Part shown: piece by piece, positions 14,301-26,300 of the stretch
Layout of the letters: every line of letters begins with the position of its first letter
How positions within the stretch are numbered: the stretch's first letter is position 1
From: Lineus longissimus
Lineage: Eukaryota > Nemertea > Pilidiophora > Heteronemertea > Lineidae
Length of the DNA stretch: 60,000 bases
Assembly: GCF_910592395.1 (NCBI RefSeq)
Contig: NC_088324.1
Location: 8,522,953 to 8,582,952 of the forward strand
Reading direction: 5' to 3'
The notes under the pieces: model-generated
The model's input: the letters and a program-made list of their open reading frames with translations, nothing else
Told to the model about the DNA's origin: nothing
Databases searched by the model: none
Program-made: the position numbers and the translations under genes

Positions 14301-17300
14301 ACGGAGTCGGAGACGAAGGAATTCATGGCCGTCTGCATCGACACTGTGAAGAAGTACCCCATCGACGACTTGAGGTCGCCAGTGTTTATCTTCGAGAGAT
14401 TGTGCAGCATTATCTATCCTGTGAGTCGAGGTTGTTTCTTTTTTAACAGGGTGTTGCAAAGAAATCTTGTTTGGTACAGTGCGAATCTTGTCTTCTCCAT
14501 TCAAATGAGTCATATGATGGGATGAGACATGTACCCAATGAGAGGACTTGTTGCCATTGTCTCCTGTGCAGTTATCCTGATACCAAAAAATACCGAAAAT
14601 AAGTTAAAGGTTTGGGAACACCATCATTTCTTCCTTAAGGCCAAAGTATGACAGTTCTTTCTTCCTCCAAACCAAAGAATGGCTGTCTCTTCTTCCTCTA
14701 AACTAAAGAAACACCATCATTTCTTCCTCCAAACCAATGAAAGGCTGCCCCTTCTTCTTCTAAACTAAAGAAACACCATCATTTCTTGCTCCAAACCAAT
14801 GAAAGGCTGTCCCTTCTTCCTCTAAACCAAGTAAAAGCCATCATTTCTTCCTCAAAGCCAAAGATAGGCTGTCCCTTCTTCCTCTAAACCACGTCAAAGC
14901 CATCATTTCTTCCTCAAAGCCAAGGAATGGCTGTCCTTCTTCCTCTAAACCAAGGAAACGCCATCATTACTTCCTCAAAGCCAAAGACTGGCTGTCCCTT
15001 CTTCCTCTAAACTAAAGAAACACCATCATTTCTTCCTCCAAACCAATGAAAGGCTGTCCCTTCTTCCTCTAAACTTAAGAAACCCCATCATTCCTCCCTC
15101 CAAACCAATGAGAGGCTGTCCCATCTTCCTCCAAACCAATGAAAGGCTGTCTCTTCTTCCTCTAAACTAAAGAAACACCATCATTTCTTCCTCCAAACCA
15201 ATGAAAGGCTGTCCCTTCTTCCTCTAAACTTAAGAAACCCCATCATTCCTTCCTCCAAACCAATGAGAGGCTGTCCCTTCTTCCTCTAAACCAAGGAAAG
15301 CCATCATTACCTCCTCAAAGCCAAAGAATGGCTGTCCCCTCTTCCCCTAAACTAAAGAAACACCATCATTTCTTCCTCCAAACCAATAAAAGGCTGTCTC
15401 TTCTTCCTCTAAACTAAAGAAACACCATCATTTCTTCCTCCAAACCAATAAAAGGCTGTCCCCTCTTCCCCTAAACTAAAGAAACACCATCATTTCTTCC
15501 TCCAAACCAATAAAAGGCTGTCTCTTCTTCCTCTAAACTAAAGAAACACCATAATTTCTTCCCCCAAACCAATAAAAGGCTTCTCTTCTTCCTCTAAACT
15601 AAAGAAACACCATCATTTCTTCCTCCAAACCAATGAAAGGCTGTCTCTTCTTCCTCTAAACTAAAGAAACACCATCATTTCTTCCCCCAAACCAATAAAA
15701 GGCTGTCCCTTCTTCCTCTAAACTAAAGAAACACCATCATTTCTTCCTCTAAACCAATGAAAGGCTGTCCCTTCTTCCTCTAAACTAAAGAAACACCATC
15801 ATTTCTTCCTCTAAACCAATGAAAGGCTGTCTCTTCTTCCTCTAAACCAAAGAAACACCATCATTTCTTCCTCCAAACCAATAAAAGGCTGTCTCTTCTT
15901 CCTCTCAACTAAAGAAACACCATCATTTCTTCCTCCAAACCAATAAAAGGCTGTCTCTTCTTCCTCTCAACTAAAGAAACACCATCATTTCTTCCTCCAA
16001 ACCAAAGAAAGGCTGCCCCTTCTTCCTATAAACTAAAGAAACACCATCATTTCTTCCTCCAAACCAATGAAAGGCTGTCACTTCTTCCTCTAAACTAAAG
16101 AAACACCATAATTTCTTCCTCCAAACCAAAGAATGGCTGTCTCTTCTTCCTCTAAACTAAAGAAACACCATCATTTGTTCCTCCAAACCAATGAAAGGCT
16201 GTCCCTTCTTCCTTTAAACTTAAGAAACCCCATCATTCTTCCTCAAAACCAATGAAAGGCTGACCTTTCTTCCTCTAAACTAAAGAAACACCATAATTTC
16301 TTCCCCCAAACCAATGGAATGCTCTCCCTTCTTCCTCTAAACTAAAGAAACACCATCATTTCTTCCCCCAAACCAAAGAAAGGCTGTCCCTTCTTCCTCT
16401 AAACTAAAGAAACACCATCATTTCTTCCCCCAAACCAAAGAAAGGCTGTCCCTTCTTCCTTTAAACTAAAGAAACACCATCATTTCTTCCCCCAAACCAA
16501 TGAAGGGCTGTCCCTTCTTCCTTTAAACTAAAGAAACACCATCATTTCTTCCCCCAAACCAAAGAAAGGCTGTCCCTTCTTCCTTTAAACTAAAGAAACA
16601 CCATCATTTCTTCCCCCAAACCAAAGAAAGGCTGTCCCTTCTTCCTCTAAACTAAAGAAACACCATCATTTCTTCCCCCAAACCAATGAAGGGCTGTCCC
16701 TTCTTCCTTTAAACTTAAGAAACCCCATCATTTCTTCCTCAAAACCAATGAAAGGCTGACCTTTCTTCCTCTAAACTAAAGAAACACCATCATTTCTTCC
16801 CCCAAACCAATGAAAGGCTGTCCCTTCTTCCTCTAAACTAAAGAAACACCATCATTTCTTCCTCCAAACCAAAGAAAGACTCTCCCTTCTTCCTCTAAAC
16901 TGAAGAAACACCATCATTTCTTCCTCCAAACCAAAGAAAGACTCTCCCTTCTTCCTCTAAACTGAAGAAACACCATCATTTCTTCCTCCAAACCAATGAA
17001 AGGCTGTCCCTTCTTCCTCTAAACTAAAGAAACACCATCATTTCTTCCTCCAAACCAATGAAAGGCTGTCCCTTCTTCCTCTAAACTAAAGAAACACCAT
17101 CTTTGCTTCCCCCAAACCAATGAAAGGCTGTCCCTTCTTCCTTTAAACTTAAGAAACCCCATCATTTCTTCCTCAAAACCAATGAAAGGCTGACCTTTCT
17201 TCCTCTAAACTAAAGAAACACCATCATTTCTTCCCCCAAACCAATGAAAGGCTGTCCCTTCTTCCTTTAAACTAAAGAAACCCCATCATTTCTTCCTCAA

Positions 17301-20300
17301 AACCAATGAAAGGCTGACCTTTCTTCCTCTAAACTAAAGAAACACCATCATTTCTTCCTCCAAACCAAAGAAAGACTCTCCCTTCTTCCTCTAAACTGAA
17401 GAAACACCATCATTTCTTCCTCCAAACCAAAGAAAGACTCTCCCTTCTTCCTCTAAACTGAAGAAACACCATCATTTCTTCCTCCAAACCAATGAAAGGC
17501 TGTCCCTTCTTCCTCTAAACTAAAGAAACACCATCATTTCTTCCCCCAAACCAATGAAAGGCTCTCCCTTCTTCCTCTAAACTAAAGAAGCACCATCATT
17601 TCTTCCTCCAAACCAAAGAAAGACTCTCCCTTCTTCCTCTAAACTGAAGAAACACCATCATTTCTTCCTCCAAACCAAAGAAAGACTCTCCCTTCTTCCT
17701 CTAAACTGAAGAAACACCATCATTTCTTCCTCCAAACCAATGAAAGGCTGTCCCTTCTTCCTCTAAACTAAAGAAACACCATCATTTCTTCCTCCAAACC
17801 AATGAAAGGCTGTCCCTTCTTCCTCTAAACTAAAGAAACACCATCTTTGATTCCTCCAAACCAAAGAAAGACTCTCCCTTCTTTCTCCAAACCAAAGAAA
17901 CACCAACTATTCTTCCTTGAAACCAGAGAAGGGCTCTCCTTTCTTCCTCTAAACTAAAAAACACCATCATTTCTTCCTCCAAACAAATGAAAGAGTCTCC
18001 CTTTTTCCTCCAAACCAATGAAAGACACTCCCTTCTTATACTCTCTTACTCATTTTGTAGGAAGAGAACGATGTGGGTGAGTTCTTCATCTCACTTGAGA
18101 AGGATCTGCAGCAGGAAGATTTCCTTCAGGGCCGCATGCTTGGCAACCCGTACAGCTCGAACGAAATTGGCCTCGGACCACTCATGAGGGATATCAAGAA
18201 TAAAATATGCCAGGGTAAGGGATTTGGAGCACTTGTGCATGAGTTGTTTCTGGCGGATAATGTTATTGTTTCGTGAATGAAGCATAGTTCCACTGGGTCA
18301 GTTACTCAGGATAAACAATCGACAATGGAACACTCACAGTGTATCACTTTTCATTTTAGATGGCGAGTTGGCTGCCCACCCATGTTATAGTGTGTCACTT
18401 TCCATTTTAGATTGTGAGTTGGTAGCCCTCTTGGAGGATGACACTGGCATGGAGCTGTTGGTGTGCAACAAGATCATCAGCCTGGACCTGCCCGTCAAGG
18501 ATGTCTACAAGAAGATCTGGGTGTCGGAGCACGGCGAGGGCGAGGCCATGAGGGTCGTCTACCGCATGAGAGGTCTGCTGGGTGACGCCACGGAGGATAT
18601 GGTGAACAGTTTGGATACTAGCGGAGGTAGGTCCGATATCAGGGTCCCGGTGGGTCATGTGGTTCACACTTGAGGCCTGCTGTTAGAGCTTGTTGGAGGT
18701 GGTCCATGGTCTTGATTTTAGTGTGGCTTGGTGGTTTGCAATGCAAGCCCTGCAGATGAGGAACCACTATCTAACATTGGGAAGCCAGAACAGTCCTCCA
18801 CCATGCCGACAGAGCAACCTGGCCGCACAAAGTGGGAGACTATGAATAACATTTGAACTGGGAGCAGAAGGTATGCACCAACATCTGCTGCCTTCCCGCT
18901 GGACACTGTGGATTGCACAGCTGCCTGCAGAGAATCGGGGCAGCAGGCTCTTCACCAAAACTAAAAGACCCTACACCACATCCTCCCACAGCCTGAGGAT
19001 GAAAATGTCCCAGAGAAACTGGGGAAGAACATGGGAAAAGTCCTCACATTCTTCAAGCAATCTAATAAACATTTGTTGACTTTTCCAGACGACGACGTCG
19101 ACAATGAAGAAGTCTACAAAATGGCTACCGTGATGTCACAAGGCGATGGCTTGAAGGTCATGCTGGAGAAGCTTGGTGGCATCCGTGATCTCGTGCGTGG
19201 GAAACAGCTGCTAGTGGTCATGCTGAAGTTGTTCACGTACTGCCTCAAGGTCCGGGTGAACCGGCACCATCTGATTAAACCAGAGCTGAGGGCGATTAGT
19301 GCCATGCTCAGAGTTCTGAACTTGGTAAGTTTCCTTTTCATCATGTACTGTAAACCACGAAATTTTCATGAGCGCTTTATTTTGGTAGATTTTTGCGAAT
19401 GAATAACCTGGATACGCCAAATAAAAATCACGAAAAATATTCATCGGAAATTTAAAAAAAACTTTGTTATCCATAACAAATATTGTGGAGTCAAGTTCTT
19501 TGAAACACTTGGGATCTTCTATTTGCCTCATCGGTGTGCAATAGTCCTAAGTACCTAAATACCAGCATCCCTGAAAAAACTGATGCAAACATTTCCTTGT
19601 TTCAGGCTTTACTGGCAGAACAAGAGAGCACAGGATCGGGAACAAAGGGCCAGACCCTGACAGAACAGATTCTACAGTGCATGGAGACGATTCTGATTGA
19701 AGCCAGTCAGGCCAGCCCAGAAGAATACAGGGTGAGTTAGGTCATCTTATAACCATCATTACCATATTTCTAGTTCAGTATATAAGTGACCTCTGGTGGC
19801 TGTGGACATGAAGGCAAAAAAGGTCCAATTCAACCTCCCAAGGCCAGTAATATAAATAACCATCTTTTGACAGCAGAGGTCTTGATACGTTTCGTTTCGT
19901 TTTCTAGGAGTTCTCAAAACTCTGCGGCGACTGTGACCAGCTGATGATCCTGCTCGACCGCATCAACAGTACGTTTGTCCGCAGCAACTCGAGCGTGCTC
20001 CAGGGCCTCATGAGGTTGATTCCGTTCCTGGCGTTTGGCGACCAGGTCAAGATGCAGACATTGATAAAACACTTCATGCCGTACCTAGACTTTGAAAAGT
20101 AAGTTGTGTGAATTTTTGCAAGATTTCATATTCGTTTTCCTGATGAGAAAAGATCCTACATGTATTCCTAGAGGCTGAGTTTTGTGTAACTTCTTGGGAG
20201 TTATTTCAGCTTCTTTTTCTCCTTCATGCTAGACAGTCGGTCTTTGGCATAACAAAACAGCATCTTCATTCAAAGTTTCATTAAGATTAGTCACACAACT

Positions 20301-23300
20301 CAGATAGAATAACAAAATGGACAATATATTTATCTTTATCACCAGGTTTGATTCGGAACACAGTCTGGATGAGGAGGTTCACTTGGATTGTTTCTGCGTG
20401 ATAGCTGCTGGAATTGAGGTAAGTTGCCCAAGACGTTGCATTTTCTGCCTTTGGAAACTCCAGAGTGTCCAGAGTGGTTTCCGTAGGACTGGGTGGTGGT
20501 CCCTCTCAGATCTCACCAGCATCAGCCTTTGCTGGGGAAGATGAAAGATTCGACAGATCTGATAAAATTACTGGGGGAGACATTTGTGGACATGGGCAAG
20601 CTTGTTGTGAGGCAATAAGATTTGAAATTGATGAAAAGTGCTCGCAAAACAACCTTCCAGCAAATACCTGATGGTCTACAAGTCAAATCAGGTCGTTGTT
20701 TTCAGTTGAATGCCAGTGGCTATATGAAAGAAACTAGCCTCCTAGTTTAGGGCAGGTATTTGATGGTGTGTAAGTCAAATCATGTCGTTGTTTTCAGTTG
20801 AACGCCAACGGAAAGAAGTTGAAGGATATGATCATGCATCATGGCATCGTACAGAAGACCGTCGATTACATCAAGACTCACGCCCCAACATTCAAGACAC
20901 TTCTGGCGTAAGTATGACGTTAGTACGATGGTATCGAGCTGTGCTGTCAACAGACCATTCCTGAATAGAGGAGAGGCATTTGAACTTGGTCCTCTCTTGG
21001 GTTGAGATGAAAAGTTCTCGTGTAATGTGCTGAAAAGCTGATTTTTAGTCCGGCATGCTGCGGTATCAAAGACTGGATTGTTTACTATTTAACCAGGAAA
21101 AGTAAACAAGATTTGACACTGAATTGATAAATGAGGCAGTTCTCATTTCATTATGACTTCCTTTTTTTGTCCCTTTTGCAGCTCGGACTCTGAAGACTGG
21201 AAGGAATTCATCTCCAAGCCGTCGCTACGCTACACCCTACGCCTCCTGACCGGTCTGTGTAGCGGCCATGAGCCCACGCAGCTGGTCATAGCCGATTGTA
21301 TATCCATCCTTCATAAGCTGGAGCAGGTTTCGTCCGACGAGAGAGTCGGGACGCTGGCTGAGAATCTACTGGAAGCACTCCGTGGTAGTCCCCAGGTTGC
21401 AGCAAAAGTGAGTGGGAATTGTTTGATGATCTGGAGTGGACGTTCAAATAACCTGATGGCAAATACTTGTTGAAAAAAATGTGGCTGTGAAATTTCAAGA
21501 TTGGCCTACCCAATCTCACAATATGCTGACCCCTTTTTTCAGATAGAGGACGTGCGGCAGCAGACCAAGGCTGAGAAGAAGCGTCTGGCCATGATGATGA
21601 GGCAGAAAGAGCTTGGGGCTTTAGGAATGACGGTAGGCCGAGGTGTTTTAAACATAATCGGTTCATGTGGCATTTATTTCTCTATGAAATGTGTTTGGCG
21701 ACAACTTGTTATGTCCCAATAAACAGTTGTGTGAGATCAGCTCCGATTAGATTAGAAGTTTTCTGATCAAATATTTCCTATTCTTGAAAAAGTGATCAGG
21801 TTATCTCTCCATCTTCAGGCAAATGAGAAAGGCCAGGTGAAGGTGAAAGGCTCCGTGCTGAAACAAATGGAGGACCTCAAGGAGGAAACGGGTCTGACAT
21901 GTTGTATATGCAGAGAGGGATATAGGTACCAGCCTACCAAGGTATGTGGTCTATTTCTCATTCTAATAGTTCCGGTTCTTGTTCCTGTTCATTTGTGTAG
22001 CGACGGAATGTGTTGTTGGCCCATAGCTGCCTGGTAAGAGTCAGTGGAGGGGCTGCCTCCTTGAAGCATCATCACCAACACTTGGGTCTACTCTAGTCTG
22101 GACCCTTGCCTAAGATCTTTCTGGCATCACTTGACCTTCCAGGACCCAGGGCTCCCACCAGCGTAGCCCTTGGCGTCTCAGGGCCACACAAGCAGGTCTG
22201 AGAACAGACTGGAATCGGGCCGATAATCAAGCTTTAGAGACTGCTCTATTCATTGAAGATTAATGAGCTTATCTTACTGATAGTTCCCGATGGTTATTTT
22301 CTTCTTTCTTTGTCCAGGTTTTAGGCATCTACACATTCACCAAGCGGGCCAACCTTGAGGAGTATGAGAATAAGCCGAGGAAGACACAGGGTTACTGCAC
22401 GGTATCTCACTTCAATCTGGTGCACGTGGATTGCCATTTAGCTGCTGTGAGGTAAGGAAGATGATAATCAATTCTTCAGTACGGTCGAACTTCTCTATTT
22501 AGGTCACCCTCGGAACTGACAAGTGCTGTCCTTCACAAACAGGTGTCCTGATTAGAGAGGTCAAACTTGATGGAAACAACCACTGAGTCCAAAACTATTG
22601 TCTTTAGAGAGGGTGTCCTTAATAGAGAAGTGGAATTTGATTCTGTTTGCTCAGGGATTCCCTTGTGTGTCAGTCTTATAAGGAAAGGTTGTGGGTTCTA
22701 TTCTATAGCTGGGCAACTACTACATTTCCCTACTTATTTCCCCTCATGGCCAACTTATCACCCAAAACAGCCTCAGGAGTCAGGGATAACCGTTGTGATA
22801 ATCCCCAAAAGCCCTTTGTTATAAAACTAAAGCTCTTACAACTGTGTTCATTGTGAAAGAACCCGGACTGACCAGAACTGAAGAGGATGCACAACCGTTT
22901 TGAATGAAAAGTAATTCTTACATTTGAATTCATCATCACAGGCATGCCAGAGGTCGGGAGGAGTGGGAAAGTGCCGCCCTCCAGAATGCCAACACAAAAT
23001 GCAACGGTCTGCTACCGCTTTGGGGGCCACAAGTGCCAGAATCAGCATTCGCAAGCTGCTTGGCGCGTCACAACACCTATCTGCAGGAATGTACGGCAGT
23101 GCGGGACGCGAGCTATTCGTTTACGGTCCACGACTTGAAGTTGTTGCTGCAACGTTATTCCGGCGAGAAGTCATTCAGTGACGAGAGCGGTGGAGGAGGC
23201 AGGGAGAGTAACATGCATTTGTTACCGTACATGATGCATATGGCGCTGTATGTTATGAACACGTAAGTGAGAAAGGCGGCATATTTTCTTGGGAAACGTC

Positions 23301-26300
23301 TGCTGGCTTAGACAAAATGTTAGATGCTGGGGATTTCTATTCGATGGTGGATACACTTTAGCTCCTATCTAGCAGAAAAGTTTATGAATTGCAATTTGAT
23401 TGTCAATTTGAATGCGTGTACCTCTAATTTCAGGACCCGGTCTGTGCCTAAAGAGGAGAAAAACATCTCCCAGTTCCTCGATCAGGCAAAAGATAAATGG
23501 GTGGAGGGAGCATTTGAGGTAAGATCTGAAATTTCCGAGGTGTATTAAAGTTGCCAAAGTTTTTCAAACCATTCCAGCAAGACTTAGGATACCAATGGTT
23601 CGTTTCTAAAAATGTTGAGTTGACGTTATCATCTCCATAAACAATTATAGGTGATTGTAATGTATTAGTAGGGAACTGGACACTCTGGAGGAAACCTTGG
23701 CTGTTGAAGATTTGCCCACTCGATCACATGAGTGTACCAGGACTAACCGGGAAACAAATTCGGGACCCTTTTTGGTGGCTCATCAATTTCTTTTTCTTCA
23801 GATCGCCTCGCCACTCTACTGGACTATGATGATGGTCCACATTTACAGTCGAGACCGGTGGAAACAAGTACGCGTGAAGGTGTTGGGACGATTGCTGTTC
23901 ATGGCACAGGCTAGGTCGGCCAATCCCGGCGGAGGCAAATCGTAAGTTGAAATATTTAGGCTCTATTTAGACCATTACCTCTTTTGTGTTTTTGGCATTT
24001 TGACCAAAAATAATCATAGCATAATTGATAGGATTGCCATCTCAATGACTTCAAGTGATCATAGCTTAATTATGAACACTAAGTATACTGGCCGTTCCGA
24101 AGCCTGATCAAGGTGACCATAAAACAACCCAGTCTCAATCTTAAGCTGACTTTTGACAGAGTTTGGAGAGAGTTTCACAAACTTGGGGAGACCGTTCCAC
24201 AGCACAGAAGCATAAAGACCACGATCTCCAAAACCGGTTTGAGTTCTCTGTACAGAAAGTTGGATAACGTTCAAAGATCGCATGTACAATGGATTTGTGT
24301 GAAATGTCACCCACTACCCTGTCAAAAACCCCTTTTGACGCCTTGATAAACCAACCAATTATTTCCTCTTGGTGTGTACGGGCATTTACACTGAAGCCAA
24401 AGGTCGAAACATAGTTCTATTCTAGTTGCCTTAAATGTGAACACTGTTTATTATTGTTTCAGGCTCGGTGATAAAAATATCCGTCACTACGAGGTCTACA
24501 AAGCCACGCTGGCGTTCTTCTGCTTGGCGGATGGAATATACAGTTATCTATTCAAGGTAAGCTTCCAGTTTGATAGTTCATGTACAAGGAGTTGCTTTGC
24601 TCTTTGTGACAAATACATGTACATTTAAGCTGAGGAGCTACTTTAATACACGTGTAAGAGTGTGTTCTATGTCTGGGAAGTCCTTATAAAGCTGTGTAGT
24701 CATAGGTTGTTCCCTTGTGAACTTGTGGCAATGTTTTCATCGTCTGCAGACCATGTATCCTGGTACCACAAATGGGAATGTCAAACAAGCTAAACAAAGC
24801 TTCTTTTTGTGTGTGGCTAGTCACAAGGTTACATGCAAACTTGGAATTATGAAAAGCTCATTTGGCTAGTGACAAGGTTACATGCAAACTTGGAATTATG
24901 AAAAGCTCATTTGGCTAGTGACAAGGTTACATGCAAACTTGGAATTATGAAAAGCTCATTTGGCTAGTCACAAGGTTACATGCAAACTTGGAATTATGAA
25001 AAGCTCATTTGGCTAGTCACAAGGTTACATGCAAACTTGGAATTAGAAAAAGCTCATTTGGCTAGTCACAAGGTTACATGCAAACTTGGAATTTGGAAAA
25101 GCTCATTTGGCTAGTCACAAGGTTAAATGCAAACTTGGAATTTGGAAAAGCTCATTTGGCTAGTCACAAGGCTACATGCAAACTTGGAATCAGGAAAAGC
25201 TCATTTGGCTAGTCACAAGGTACATGTAAACTTGGAATTAGGAAAAGCTCATTTGGCTAGTCACAAGGTACATGTAAACTTGGAATTAGGAAAAGCTCAT
25301 TTGGCTAGTCACAAGGTTACATGCAAACTTGGAATTTGGAAAAGTTCATTTGGCTAGTCACAAGGCTACATGCAAAAGCTCATTTGGCTAGTCACAAGGC
25401 TACATGCAAACTTGGAATTTGGAAAAGCACCACAAGTCAAAACTCTCTATGGATACACAGCTTAAAGGTCAGATAGCAGAATATGCACATGAGTGGGCTC
25501 TGATAGTTAATTAGATGACGTCTTTCCTTCTGCTATCTGAGCTTCCATCTCCTTTTTCTGCAGGCCTTGCTGTTGTAAAGAGATAGAGCTTGACATGAAG
25601 ATCGAGATCATTGTATATTTGTATATTTGTCTTGAATCTTAAAGACACACTTGTACACATACTTCCTGAATGAATCCCCTGGTCTACCTACTCTTGATCT
25701 TCAACACTCCAGCTTCTTCTTCAGTGTTCGGTTGATCATGCAGATATCATATCTGCAGTGTGGATGCATTGACAAAATGGGTAGTTCGCTTCAGGTCATC
25801 AGCAATACCCCAGAGCTTCATCTTGAGTGTTGTCTCATCAGGCCGGAACTTCCTGCGTGCCAGCTCTAGTAGTGGTGTGCTCTGGGGTCTGTTCTCCGTT
25901 GCCGAACTCGCAGTTGGCCATTTCTCGTATTCCTAGTCGCCACAGGTGTTCGTTAAGCCTGCAGTGTCCTGTCCAAAGCCGGTATATTGTCACCTGGCTC
26001 CTCCGGTCTAGTTTGTGGATGCTCTCCTGTGCTCCAGTAATAGAAGATATCTTGCTCGTAAGATCCTAATCCTGTACAACGTGGAATAGAACTGCTGTGA
26101 TATGCTCTCCACCTTGGAGCCGAAGACGTCGCGCTAGTCAATTCCTAATCTTTACATTTCATTCCAGAACGTCAACGTGGGAGCGGACGTATGCTGGTCG
26201 ACGGCTCTCGCCGAACACATCCGCAACAGTGACCGCAGCATGCTGGACGCGGGAGATAAGCTCGTCAACATGTACGAGGATGAGCTCCTGCCGTGCGAGT

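Noticed and set aside
1852-20825. Interpreting the exon-edge copies as merged haplotypes in the assembly
   Set aside because: Divergence between copies ranges from about 10% to over 25% with indels and differs from site to site, more than expected for two alleles. Long-read confirmation would still be useful.
24813-25436. CRISPR-like appearance of the evenly spaced 49-bp repeat
   Set aside because: There are no unique spacers: the whole 49 bases repeat, in a eukaryotic intron. It is a minisatellite.
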